A stretch of DNA of 64,000 nt from Motacilla alba alba. Its lineage: Eukaryota > Chordata > Aves > Passeriformes > Motacillidae. The translations under genes and the position numbers were made by a program. Positions 1-13,900 of this stretch are shown piece after piece. Every line of letters starts with the position of its first letter. Position 1 is the first letter of the stretch. The DNA lies in NCBI RefSeq assembly GCF_015832195.1, contig NC_052018.1, positions 70,059,666-70,123,665 of the forward strand, in the 5' to 3' direction. Below the pieces are notes generated by a model. The model had not been told where the DNA came from and did no database searches. It worked only from the letters and a program-made list of their open reading frames with translations.

Positions 1-1864
1 TGCTTGCTAATGTACCTGCAATGGATTGCTCCTGCTGTGGGAATTTTGACACCTGACGTGGCATATTGAGCTCTGCTAACAGAGTTCCAAAGGTAGGGCA
101 AGGCTGAGCACTGCAGTGTCCCCATCCTTTTGAAGGTCCCTAGAGGTGCTCCAGTGCAGCCCATCACCAGTCTTTTGACAGGCTTTCTGAATTGCATTGC
201 AGTTTTACATTAAGTAAGGATTGCTTTTCTTAAAATTATTTTCTACAGTGTTTTTGTGCTTCTTCCTTCTGCACAGGAGAACTGAGTAATAATTTTTTTT
301 TCTGCAGCTGTGGATTGACTGAGGTGTGGGATGGGAAGATTAATGCTGTGTAATACTGAAGTTAGGTTTCTGTGTTAGTGATGTAACCTAATGAAGTTAG
401 GTTTCTGTGTTAGTGATTAAATGGAGGTGAAAAGTCCTGTTTGTCAAATGGAAAACAGTGAAATGGTAGGGAGTAATAAAGGAATTTAACCTTGTAAAAC
501 AAAAAAATAATAACAAGTGGGAAGTGCTTTATTTAAGAATATTTTAATGGGGATAGACATGCCTGAAATGCATGCTGAAATCATCAGCATTCTTCTACAG
601 TTCTTGCTGTCTAAACTGTTGTTAGATTTCATTATTTTAAAAAGTAAGATTTGGTAATTATTATCTTTTGCTAGTGTCACAGAGCCACTGGTAATGAATT
701 GGGGTTTGTGTCCAACATGCTTATCCGAAGACTTTATGTATATAAAGTGCAGAAGATGTTCTAGTGATTTGAGACTCATGATGAAGCATGATGATAATAT
801 GACATAACTGAACTGTTGGTTCTAAACAATCTAAGCATTAGAAATGTAGTCCAATGAGCCATTTTAGTAGGGAATGTTGAAAGTAAGTACAATATGGATT
901 TGGAACTTCTGGAAATATTTCCCTTTGTATTTTTACTTTTTGAAGGCCTTCCATTTCATAATAGTTTCGCTGCATGAAGTGCTACTTAGGGTCAACTCCA
1001 GAAAGAAACAACAGCTGTAGCCTGTGGGTAATTCCCCTAAACACTGAAACTAATGACTGGTATTTTTAAAACAAGGTGGCCATGCAGGTTATTTTACTCT
1101 GTTTTCATACTGAGATGTTACTTCCTTGGCTTTCAGCTAGCCCTTACCCTTGAAACACAGACTGCAGTGTGTTTGTGGTTAAATATGTTTTACAAGAGTG
1201 ACCTACCTCCCTTGTGTATAAACTTGTGTCTTTGTTTGTGAAATGCTATGTACATGTGGTGTACTTGGTAGCCTAGCCTTTTCTTGCGGACAATACCGCA
1301 TGTCATAATTTTGTATTTTCATTTGCAGTGTCGAGCCTGGAAGCTACTGGGCTAAAGTCTTGTAAGATTACAATATTTCCAAAGATGAATTTTTCCTAAA
1401 AATCAAAAAACCAGACCAACAACCAGCAAGCCCCCAAAACCAGTATTTAAGTCTATAAATATTAGGAATGGAAAAGTATATTTTTCTCACATAAAGTTTA
1501 TCGCTGCATATGAAAGCTTTTGGTATTTATATTAAAGACTAATTTCAATAATAAGCTGTTTGTGCGGAGGGTTAGGAGTAGGACAAAAGTGTGCATTAAA
1601 AGTTTGGAAAGTTGGACTGTGGTCTTCTGGATTTGTGTGAGTTTTGGTTCGCTAATACATTGTGAATCTCAGGAAATAATATAATCTGGTTTGCTTCTTT
1701 CAGCCTTATGGTTATGAAAGAGTACAGAGGTGTTACAAGTTATTTTTAGGTTTTTGAGTACTGTTACTGTGTAACTTTGTAACATAAGTAAACCTGCATG
1801 ATAGAGTAAGATTCTTAAGGGAATTGTATTTCTGTATATATACTTTTTTTTTCCCTCCACACAG
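1..1864 (+). other. TARBP1 intron (left edge of window)
   Basis: AT-rich sequence with no confident exon. It contains a 26-bp tandem duplication (357-382 and 392-417) and one 33-nt splice-bounded stretch (1329-1361) that is only a candidate exon. Confidence 0.7.
357..417. repeat. Tandem duplication, 35-bp period
   Basis: Positions 357-382 and 392-417 are identical 26-mers starting tgaagttaggtttctgtgtt. Confidence 0.9.
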
Positions 1865-1962
1865 ATGAAGTACTGTTCTTTATCTGGAAATCTCTTGTGA
1901 CACCTGTGGAGAGTATTCTTGAATTTGTTCTCCGACGGCTTACTACCAATGAGTTAAGCACT
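1865..1962 (+). CDS. TARBP1: TARBP1 coding exon (first in window)
   Basis: A pyrimidine-rich tract and acceptor cacag precede the exon. It begins with the last two bases of a split codon, then reads [20 protein letters not shown] and ends at TNELST before a gtaagt donor. Its upstream partner exon must end in phase 1 and is not confidently found in positions 1-1864. Confidence 0.85.
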
Positions 1963-4900
1963 GTAAGTAATGATTATGAGACATCCTTTGGTGTGTTTTT
2001 TGCTTGTTAGTTTGATTTGCCAGTGTCCCTAAAGTTCATATAAAATCTTTGAACACCTAGAAAGTCAATTTGCAGAGAAACACTTCTGTTAACTTTTTTA
2101 AATGGGTGCAGTAAGAAGGAAAAAAGAAGTGTCTTTACAAGTAGTGTTTAGTGTCTGTAGCCTGCATTTCTTGTTTCTTCCTAATCTAAAGAAATCATAT
2201 AATAAGAAATCCTGAGTATCATGTACTGCTTAACATCTATTAGTTTAGCTGTGGATGTAAGTTGTTAGGCGTTTGGAGGCTTTTAGTACTCGGTCTGGTT
2301 ATCATCTTACTTGATTATCTTAAACTGTTTGCTCATTGCTGTGCCCAGTGTTTTCCAAGTTTCTACCCCAAAGAAACCTGAGACTTTTTAAGCAAATCAA
2401 AGGAGTTACATCAATAGAATGGCATCTGAAAGTCAGTTTTTAAGATTTAGAATTTAATAACCTTCCCCAAACAAACCCCAAAAGTAAAAGTTCTTCAATT
2501 GCAATGACAGTTGTAGTTTTCCTTCTGCTGTCATTGTTACCAGTAGTTTTCTTTCTGATTTTCAGTATAATTTTCTCCCTCTTACTGATTTGGATTGCGT
2601 TTGTTTCCTCACTTTTAGGTTGGCGACTTGGATCGTTGTGATCTGTACTTGGCATTAATTCCAGACATAATGAATTTGTGCTTGAAAGTCAACTTGAAGA
2701 AAATGTCATCTATCAAGAATTTCATTTCATCCCTGATAAATGCATCTATTCGTAATCTTCAGGAGGGAAATTCTGAAAAGGTAATTCAACATTGTTTACA
2801 GCAATGAATATTAATATAAAACCAGCCAAAAAGTAGCAGTTAAAATATTATTTAGATTCTGCATTAATAATGATATAGACATACTATAAGCATAAGCTGA
2901 CATACAATTATTTATTTCTATTGTGATGTTTATAATGCATAATATTATATATAATGTGAAGTTAAATAATAGTTTGTGTGAATGGGTATGTGCATATATA
3001 TTCCCTTACACATGTCTTTACTTGGCAGTGTAATATGAATGTATAATATTTGTAGCTAAGATTTTTAGTACTTCGGTTTTTTTATATTGCATTATTTAGA
3101 AGTCTATATAGCTCATGAACAATGTACTCAAAGTTTTTTTTTTTCCTCAAATATGAACCAATCTTACTGATCAAGTAACTATTAAATGAAAATATCTTTT
3201 GTGTTGTTTGACTTCAAACCTGGAACATACAGAGAAAAAGAAGCTCCAGAACCCAGCATTGCTTTGGCATTTTTATATCGTTATATTGCTTGTCCCATAG
3301 TTCTGTGTGTTAGGCTACTATATCTGAAATAGATACATTTTCAAAAGGTAAAGAAACATTAATAACTTCCATGACAAAAAGGAAATTTAAATTAAGATTT
3401 GTTTGGCAATATAAACTTTGGTCTTATTATTTGGTATTATTGTCTTGTTCAAGAACAGTTAATAACACCTTAAAAGATTGTAAGTATTTGATTAGCTAGG
3501 TTTGTGTTTTAAGGGAACAAAGAACAATACTTAATTAATTTTATGTTTTTCCTTCATTTATGTGAATGATATACTTTTTCCAGTAGTTTCAAAGTAAACT
3601 TTTTCTGGGTCAAACTTAGTGTTCACTGTGGGCCTTTACCAACTTATTTTGAATTTGGGGGAGTTATATTTTCATGATGGTTTCTTCAGCTGCACATAAA
3701 GTACCTCTTCAGTTTCAGAAGAAAGAAGAAAATGCTGAATAATTACAAATGAAAAAAGTCTTTCCTGTTCTCTATACAGCCAAATGTAACTTGGAGATAT
3801 TTAAATAACATCAAGATTTTCTTACTATACAGGCATTATATGCTTCTTGGTTTTTATTTAATGAGACTTTCCATTTCATGCCTCTTTTGAATATATGTGT
3901 TTATCACACAAAATAACCATGGCATAGTTGTGATCTTTTAGGAGCTTGGAGCAGCTAGGATGTCATGTTCCAAATTTCAGCTGTAGTGTTGGGTTTCTGA
4001 TTAACTGGACCCACATCTTTTCTTCTGCTTGCTCTCCAGCAATGTGTGTGATCTGGCAAGATAGGAGTATTCCATCACAGCCATGCTGCCTGCATTTCTT
4101 GCCCAAGTGGCTGTAATTTGGAATATTTATGCCTCTGTCAGTGCTTGTAACTTGTGAGCTTTTGTGCTGATCCAGCCCAAGCCAAGCTGCCTTAGGCTCA
4201 GGGGAAGAAAATACAGAAGTAGAAGGATGCAGAGTTGCCACCTTATGATGTCTGTGGTGATGCCAAGAGGAGGATTATAAAAAGTATGTTATTGGTAGGT
4301 TATTTGTATTGTATGAGAAGTTGGTGTGTGTTTGTTCATGTATGATTTGGTTTTACTTAGGAGCTGAAGCTTAAGGAACAGATTAGAAAAGTCACTAGCA
4401 TGGCTTCACTGGCAGCTGTATGTGAGATAATGGATGGAGAGCTGGAAGCACACCTGGAATCTCTGCCTTCTGTGGATGCTCTGAAGAAATTAATTTCCTT
4501 TTCTCAATTCAATGAAGTATTAAAGAAGCCATCTTACATTGAAGAAAAAAATAGGTATGTCTGCTAAAGCTTCAGTAATTCTCTAGAACAAACTTGATTA
4601 ATATGAAGCAGTAGTTAAGATGTTGGCTTTTCCTGTTCTTTGACAACTTCTTGCCAAGATAAAAAGGAAGAATTCTTTACACAAACTGTTCACTCAGTTG
4701 CTCCTTTGTTTTAACATCCAGGTTTTGGAACATTAAAGCAGCCATAATTGATCAGATCAAAGGTTCTTTTGTTAAGTCCTCTAGTTCTGTGAAGCCAGAG
4801 CTAGCTATGAACACTGCTTACCCTTAGGCCAGATTAAATATATGTACACCGCAGAAAGCCATGACAAGTACACAATCAAGTTCAAATGTAAATTATTTAC

Positions 4901-7900
4901 TGTTGGAAGGGAAACCCAGAGGAAGCCAGAGAGCCAAAACCCAAATACTTGGGTAACAAAAAAACACAGCCAGCGCATAGTGATGTTTCCACTGGATACT
5001 GTCACAGGGGTTTGACTAATGAGACTGACCAAGCCCCATAATTGATTTTCTCTTTTAAAAACCACTTCATTTTTAGATTTCTTTTCCATGTACTTGTCCA
5101 CACTTGCCTTGAACTGTATAAATCTTAGCACCTTGAAGTAGTGAAGTGAGTTTGTACAGTTAAGCACTTCCTGGTGGAGTAGCAATGTGCAGGATAAACT
5201 TAACACAATATTTATTTAAGAAAAGTTGTTTTTTTTCACAGCTTATGCGAAGAAATGCCATCTCAAGGATGGGGGAAGATTGTTGCACGCTATGTTCGTG
5301 ACCAGTGGATTTGCCTCCGTTTTGTTTTAAATTCATTTGCAACACTGGCTCAAGGGAATGAAGAAACTTCAGTAATGTCACTGTCCGCATCTGAAAGGTC
5401 AAAAGAAATTCTACAGTCTGCATTGGAAGCCCTATCTATTCTTCCTTCAGACCAAGTTTCACCTGTGTTTGACTGCATGAAAGTCCTTGTTCCCAAGGTA
5501 AAATATTAACCTGCACAGTATTAATCGTTTTTTTGAGTGATTTTTTTTGTTAAATGTAACACTTTTTATCTCTTTATTTACAGCTTCTGGACTCATCAGA
5601 GGCTCTCTGCATAGAAGCATTTGATTTGGCTTGGAAAATTATATCCTCTTTGAGCAACACACAGCTAATATTTTGGGCCAATCTAAAAGCTTTTGTTCAG
5701 TTCATCTTTGATACTGAGGTTCTAGCTGTTGCTGCAAGTGCAAAAGGTCAAGCATATACCAAAATAAAAGAGGTCAGTTTCAAGAAATTCTTCTTTTTTT
5801 GAGAAGGGAACATAAATTTTGTGTGGATGTAAAAATGTATTTTATGCTTTATTTTCCCTTCAGCTGTTGTTGTGAATTTTTCATTTCTGAAAAGGCCCAG
5901 GTTTGAGAGTGTTAAGATAAAAGACCTGAGAATAAGATTGAAGATTAAGCAAATATATTGTTTCATCTTGCAGCCGTAAAATTCGTTTTTTTCATTTATT
6001 TTATTTTTATATAAAAAGAAAATTCCTCTTCCTCTTGACTATTTTGTATTTGATTTGATACCTGCACTCTCATAAACTATTAATATTCTAGGAAAATGAT
6101 GCCTTTTTCTAATAGTTTATTCTTTTTTAGATGAAAAGTTAGAACAGTTCAAAATTTTGTAGATGCTATTGAATAAAGCATTTTTACTGCTTCTTTAAAG
6201 GCTTCATTTCCTCTGATGGTCCGTCCAGGTGTAGAAAACAAAACACACACAGTCACCTTAGAGTTCAGTTTAATACTGCGTGGTAAGCCTGCTTCCAGAG
6301 TTAAGAAGAAAAATACAATCTTTGTTCTTCTTTTGTAAGATTTATGGAGCTGCCAGAACTCCAAGAGTTCTTGCATGCGTCGTGTGTTCTTTTTTTTGAT
6401 TAAGTCCAGAAAACTGTATTCAGTACTGGGATGTTGGTTCCTATTGGCTTTATACAATGCAAAGTCGTTAGCTATTTCTTTCTGCATAATCTTTCCTGGG
6501 GATTTTTTTTCTTTTTCCTTTTTTTTTCCCCCTCTAAGCATTAATTAAATATTTGTGCAGAACAGTCCACAGTGAGTGCAAGACTTTAACTGGGGCAGTA
6601 ATACATTGTGAATTATCTAGCAGTATATTTGTCTGCTTAGATTTAGAACCACATGTGCTGCTTTGCCCAAAAATCACACTGGGAGGGGTTGCACTTTTCC
6701 TTTGAAGTCACCATAAGTAGCCCTGTCCTGGTGTCACACTCTAACTGTAAGTCAAAGCAAATGTCTCAAATTTATTTTCAGCCCAGACATGCCAAAATTG
6801 TTTTTAATAAAATACAGAAAAACAGACACTTCCTAGCTATTTAAAACTGCTGTGATGTATCCATATTAGCCTTAATTACCTTGAAATATAGCCCCACTTA
6901 TTTTCTCTTTGGTTTTTTTTTTTAAACTTGCTTCAAATGAATGTTGCTGTTCTCTATTTTAAACACTTTGCATTTGTAGTCTCCCTGTGGACCCAGGCTA
7001 AAATAAGATATGTATGTAAAGATGGTAAATTATCTCTTCTGTTGTAGAAGTTGGTTGGCTTTTACTTTTAATGACTATCTGTAACAGCTAATTGTATGCT
7101 CAGTGTCATAATAACTAATGAGCTATAGTTAATATTTTATTTTTCTTGATCTTAAAACTTGTTTGAATTCTTACGATTACTGCCTTAACTTCAGCATTAG
7201 TATTTCAAGCACTATGTAAGGTGTGTTTTGCCAATGTCGAGAGTGTTGAGTCTGTGTGACAGCTATCCCATTGTCTGCAGTGGGACATACCACGACAGCA
7301 GGCATCAAGGAGCTAATGAAGGTCTCTTATACTCCACAAAGGGCTTCTGGTCGAGCCACCTTCTGCCCCTTCATAAGAAAATGAAGATAAAGTTCCCAAG
7401 CAAGTGCCTACTTATGTATATTCTTATTCCAGTCCTCAGCAGTCCCTGTTGCCATTGAGCCGCTGTGTAGTTGTAGCTAAAGAGAAGGAAATATGGACCT
7501 GCCTGGTATTGATTTGTCACAGAAGCACAATTTTAATTTTGTCTACCACAGTGCACTGTCTTTTTAATAGTTGTAAGGGGTGGAACAAAGGGGTATTTTT
7601 GAGTCAAAAAAGGGAATTTTGCTGTGGTAATACTGAGAAGGGCTTCCACAGAAGGTGCCCAGAGCACTGCGTTCTTTAGCTTAACTTCTTCTGCTACACT
7701 CTTCTTTTTTCTTTGTGATTATTCTTATGTTAATTGTGCTAGAACTTAAATGTCTTAAATTTCTTACGTGTGTCCTGAACTTTTACTATTTTAGTTGAAA
7801 CAGTTGAAAAAAACTCAGGATTGAGAAATGCATAGTGAATGCTGGGCTGCTTCCCTACAGGTGCAACAATAACTCAGTTTTGGAATTACTAGGAAGGTTA

Positions 7901-10900
7901 CAATGCCTGTCTTTGCACTGGTAAATAGGTTTGAATTCTTGGTAAAAACCCCACATGCTTCTAGTGTAGAGCTTTCTTTCCAGCAAGTGTTTCTCCAGAC
8001 TGCATTGCAGTATTTCAGTTTTAAGTTCTTCGTGAGCTTCTTGGTGCTTTAGTGCTTAGCAATTCATAACAACTTTCTCCGTAAAACCAGAATTCCTGTC
8101 AAAGGTTTGTCACATTATCAAAACTGTCATTTCAATGCAGGGAAGCAAAGCAGCTTTGTCTATTAGGAGCTGTTACACCTTCTGAAAAACCATTTTCATG
8201 GACAGCTCTAACTGATGTCTAAAAAGGAATTCTTAGAAAGCCTTACCTGCTCATTCTGCATCTCCCTGCCCTCTCCCAGATGCTTGCAATTTCTTAGAAC
8301 AAAAATTTACTTTTTAAGTGAAATTTACTCTTGCATTACCCTAAGGAAGGGAAAGAAATATTTTGGGGCCATTTTTCTTGTTTTGTTTTGTTTTTCTTTT
8401 TGGAGAAGCTTTAGATGGCAGTTTCAAGTATCATAAATATGCCCTCCTTAAAAAATAAGTGGTCTAAAGACACTTTTGCACTTTAGCTTAAATATGAACT
8501 TTGACATGAATGTAATCCTCCTTAAAGAACAGAACTAGTGATATGGCAACTTATGTAAGAAATTTTGCTTAATGTTTAATTTTTTTTTCCTAAATTGGTA
8601 AGGATTGATTAAAACACTGGGTTTATGCTCATGAAGTAAGCCCTGGCTCATTTGTTCCACTTACCAGAAGATTTGTTAAAGCATCTGGCATTTTATCTGC
8701 TTAAGCAAAGATCAGTTCTGGTTTAGAAGTATATACTGGGCCAATTGTTGCCATTCACCTGCTCTTATATCAGGGAATTATAAATAGATTGAAGACAGCA
8801 TTAACCTGAGCAGAGATAGGATGCAAAAGACCATGAGACCTTTTAAAATAGGTATGACTGCAATTTTATTCTAGTAGATCTGGCACTTCTGAAAACTAGG
8901 TTTTGAATCTTTTATTTCTTATTTTCAGATAATTTGCAAGCTCATAGATCTGTCCACTACAAAGACTGGAGTCTTCAATGTAGTCCTTAGTCATTGTTGT
9001 CAGTCTTGGATATTTCCCACTGTTGATGAGAGAAGTGCCTTGACAAATGCTTTCTTAAATGCTGGAAATTATAGTGAACTTATCACTGAGGCTTGTGTCT
9101 TTGGAACTGTATTTAGGAAAGATCAAAGGTATATAAAAATATATTTGTGGTTTCTATTTTAAAATTTTGTGTGTTTTTAATTTTTCTTTTAAACTTTGAG
9201 ATGACTATTGAAAAATTGAAAGCAGATTTTGTATGTTATTCTGCTAATTTTGTTGCTTTGTCTTCTTTCATCTCTGAAGACACATTCAGGATGTGCATGC
9301 CTTCATAGAAAATCTTGGAGAAAAATGTGCAGCAAATACTGTTACAGAAAGGTAATGCTTTTGAGGATACATCTTACAGTATTTGGTGTGAATTGTGTCT
9401 GTGTCCTGGTTGATGCTCTGAGAGAAAAGATGCTGATTTTGAAGTCAGCTGCTTATCATACAGTCATAGGATATCATGGTTTGGAAGGGACCCACAAGGA
9501 ATATATTCATAACCCTTTAACATACTGGTAAAAGGGTTGTACATCACAATATATTCATAATTCAAATACAAACTGTAGAAAAATGATTTTCAGGAAAATA
9601 TATCTCACTTGTTAATCTGACTGTGGCTGAAATAACTACTTCCTCATTGTCTCACCTCAATAAAGTAATACTTTTTAGGATGCTGAGCTAATATCTACCT
9701 TGTCATTGCAAGAAAGACAGTTAAAAAACTCAGGTTTTAATGCAGCCTGATTTTGAGCTTGGCTTGTTAACATTGGTTGCAAGCCCTTTTCTTGTGTGTA
9801 CTGCCCAAAGGCTCTGCCTCTAGCCTTTGAAATGGGGATGTTTGCTACTGGATTTTTAAAATTTTTTTAGAGTTTCACTCCTATTTTTATTCGGTGGAAG
9901 AAAGAGAAAACATTGTCACCTTGTTTTCAGACATGCTAGTAGTTTATAAAACCTGAATGTCAAAAAAAAAAATCTACTGCAAAAGTTCACTACTCCTGTG
10001 TTTTCTCCAAGAGCTTTTTGGTAATCATATATTTTCTTGTGATGCTCTGCAGCTGTCACAACCTATAAAGTCATTAATTTTACTCTTGCCATTAATTATT
10101 CAGGATGTCTGTACTTAATTAATAGGAATAAAGTGTTGTTTGGGATTTGATATTGGACCAAACCATGAGCATAAATTAGTTGTTAAAAGATTACAGTTTA
10201 CAGGCACAAAATTTCAAAAACTTACTGATGCTGCTTTTTCTATAGAAAAGTTTCTTAAACACCTAGATGTTACTAAAGAACTCAAGATAGACTCAGGGTC
10301 AGGTTGTGAACTCACTAATTTTTTTCATCACCAGTGAGGAACAGATTTTAAAATTCCAGTTCTGGGTATTTGCATGTTGTCTCACTGTAGATAACTTGAT
10401 GGCTCTATGTTCCAGGTGATGTCTGGTGCTTATTTATAATTTAGGAATTATCTTCATGTCTAAACAAGTAGAGTTTGATTTTTATTTTTATTAACATTTT
10501 ACAGTACAAATCGAGATGATCACTACGTTCGCGTTTGTGCTGTTAAATTTCTGTGCTTGTTGGATGGGTCAAATATCTTGCATAAGACGTTTATGGAAGA
10601 CATTTTCATCAAACTACTTGATAAGGTAAAATTAATTTCTCTTGGTATACAAATACACTGTTAGTACAACTAGTAAAATGCAAAATATTTGCAGTTGATA
10701 GGATGCATTTATGGTTGTTTGTGTAGCCTCTGTAGATTTGCCAAGTAATATGCTTTTCTTCGTTATGAGACAAAAGTTAATTCAACCGGAATAGTAAAAA
10801 TTGCCTTTTGGGTTTATTTCTCTCTTTTTAGTGGATATTTTGGCTTCCTGGAACATTATCCAAATTGTAACCATTGGTCCATTAAGAATCTTCCTTTAGG

Positions 10901-13900
10901 CTGCATTCTGAAGCACTGCATTTCACTTTAACTACTGCAGACTATCTCTTAAATTGAGAGAGCTACTGTCTCCTTAGAATACCCTTATAGATAGAAGTAA
11001 TCGAGAAGGTTGGGGTCCAATTTTTGTTTATATCATAGCTACTTATGCATTGGCAGGAGTCTAAAGTCAGTGGTAAATTACTGCAGCTGCTATTAGAACA
11101 TCATCCATACGTTCTGGTACTGTTGAATCCTGCTTTTTTCTGCAGAACTAGGAATGGGTGGGCCTCTCATTCCTCTCAATTAAGTACTGCAGAGAAATGA
11201 TTAATATTTGTCTTGTGAGATTGACCAAGTGGGGAAAAGTGAGCTTTAGTAGATATTTGCTTACTTTATTGTTTAATTATAAGCTTCAGAAGTTAATTCT
11301 TAATAAATTAAGTAAATATATTTTCCTAAGCTTATGTTCAGTGCTGATCCCAGCTGTGTAGTAGATGCTGCTTTCTTAGTGCAGAAAAGTGTATTTACAT
11401 GCCTTCAAATTTAAAGGAGGAATAGGCAATAAACCTTGTAATTTTCTTTCAGGATGAACTGGTATCCAGGTCTAGAACACGCTATTATGCAAACTCTTTG
11501 CAGCATAGAATTAAAAACAGAGTATGGCAGACTCTTCTAGTTCTTCTACCAAAGCTTAACCAGGTATTGCTCTTTACAATTAATTTTTAAATAAATAAAT
11601 AAGTACCTACTTTCAAGACCTTATTTGCTGTCATGCAAGCTGCATATGTTAAATTACAGCAGGGTATAAAAAGGCATGTAACCTGTGGCTGACGTGGAAG
11701 TTCTGTGTTGTGGAAGTTTTGTGTAATTTCATTCTTTGTCTGAAGTCATGGATTTATCATGCATTTCTAGAGGACACTGCAAACTGATTCTTAGATTTGT
11801 GAATTTTAGGAGGCCAGATTGTTCCTGTTAAAGCTAACTAAAAGTTTGTGCTGTCTGATTGAAAGCCTTTCATTTAGTAAAAACATTGCTAGTTTATGAA
11901 CAGTCAAGAAATAGACAAGTGTTACTTTCATCAAATGCTGCTTCATAAGAAAATATTTTAGAACTGTAATAAAGAAATTAGATGGTTTTAAAATGTTTTC
12001 ATTCGCATCTTGAAAAATATATCTAATACTATGAAAAAGGTGAGACTGTTCTTTTATTTAAATATTTTTTTCTTCATGGAAATAACTCTAATAATATACT
12101 AAAGGATTGCCTTATTTTGTTTTCTCAGAATTTTTTGTGTGGAACTCTTGACAGAGTTTTTCAGGCTGGATTCAGTAATAATCAGGCATCTGTGAAATAC
12201 TTCATAGAATGGATTGTTATCTTGACTCTACATAAATATCCCCAATTCCTTGATAAATTTTGGGATTGCTTTTGCTATGTAAGTAAGACCTTTGGCATTC
12301 ATTTGAAGAGTAATTTGAACAAAGAGGGTACAGTTTGTCACCCCATACCTTATTTTTTGTGTGTTCCAGTCTTCCTTTAAAAGCAGTGGGCTGCTGAGCA
12401 GTTTAGCTTGTGAGTCTGAGCAATAATGTGAGACACCTAAAAATGGCCAAAGAGAAGTCAATTTCTTTTTATGATGTTTTATTCTGGGCAGAATGGAGCT
12501 GGCATAGTGAGTCAAGAATAGTCCAATATAAGAGTCATCAGGACCTCATGGACACCCTAGATCCTGGGTCTGGAGGTCTAAGTTACTTGTGGTTTCCACA
12601 GCCCACCTTTATCTTTTTTGTCCCATCCTCTTTGTCAGTGAGAACATGACTTGTATAATACGTATTCAATTTGCAGCTTCTAATACGGACTTCTCTCATG
12701 GTGGAGCTCTGTAATGAGATTTTAGAACTGAAGCAGGGTTTGAGTGATGATACCCAAAAGCTGTGAAAGGGTTGACTGAGGAGAGCTCAGGCTGTTGGAA
12801 TTGCTGTCCTTTTAGCAGATGATAATTTGTTGGATCAAAGTGATTTCATGCTGATAATAACAAATGTACTATCACAGTGGGCCCATTCAAACCATCAGAG
12901 CAAGCAGAAAACACGTAGATTTATGAGAAAGCAATACAGATTGCATTTTCAGAGGCTCTCCTGGTGTTGAAGAATACATTTAGTGCCGGTGGCTCGGTGT
13001 GCAACTGCAGTGTGAGTTGCAGATTGAGCTCTGGGTAGCAGGAGCCCCAGGCAAGAGGCTGTGCAATGGTGCTGACCTTTTGCGTTCCTGGGGGAATACA
13101 GCGAACTTGGGTTGAATTTTAGCTCACTTACACCACTATGTACTTCATTCTGATTGATGTGTTAGTAAAAAGCAAATAACATGTTAGGAAGAATGAAATC
13201 CCAATAATATTGACCTTATATTTTCAGAAATTTGGCTGTGGAAACAGGTAGATTTTTAATAGTGTTGTTATTATTGCATGTGCAGAACATGGTGTGAAAA
13301 TGCATAAAGTAGAAAAACATTTTATATATGCGTATCTCTTGTTACATTCTTTTTTACTTACTACATCTTTTACTACTGCTTTTTTACTTTAGGATGAAGA
13401 AAAGCTTAAAAAAAGCATCTGCACATTTTTATCAGTGTTGGCCCACTTTGACATCATTCTTCAAAATACCTCAGAGAAGGTACATTTCTCTAAGAGTGTT
13501 CATTCTTAATCACTTCCAGTGCTTATACAGAGTTCTGAATTGAAAATAGACTGCCAAAATGGTTTAAGTATCTCTTTAATACCTACTTCCTACTAAGGTA
13601 TCCTTTGTTATGCAAAACACCAGCTCTTCCTGTCACCTCTGTAAAATATTGGACTTTGGAAAATTAGCTAACTTAGCAGGTGTTCTAGATACATAGAGCC
13701 TGATTACCTGTGACATTTTCTAGAATAGCTGCTCCAGTTTTAAGTAAACATGTGGATGCACCTGGGTTTGTTTTTCTTGCTGCTCTTTTAATCAGAAGTA
13801 AGTCGAGGTTTCCTTATAGGCAGAATAATGATTTCTAAAGCAAATGAATACATTTTCAAAGAACAAGTGAGGCTGTAGGTTTTGTCCTCAATAGCTGGAA

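Noticed and set aside
4805..5423. 133- and 87-codon minus-strand frames near 5 kb
   Set aside because: The second is the antisense of a true TARBP1 exon (5242-5497) and the first lies in the preceding intron. Neither has a recognisable product.
10140..10337. 65-codon frame ([19 protein letters not shown]...) in a TARBP1 intron
   Set aside because: It looks protein-like but starts at TTG and ends at a stop with no supporting splice sites. The flanking TARBP1 exons already join in phase without it.
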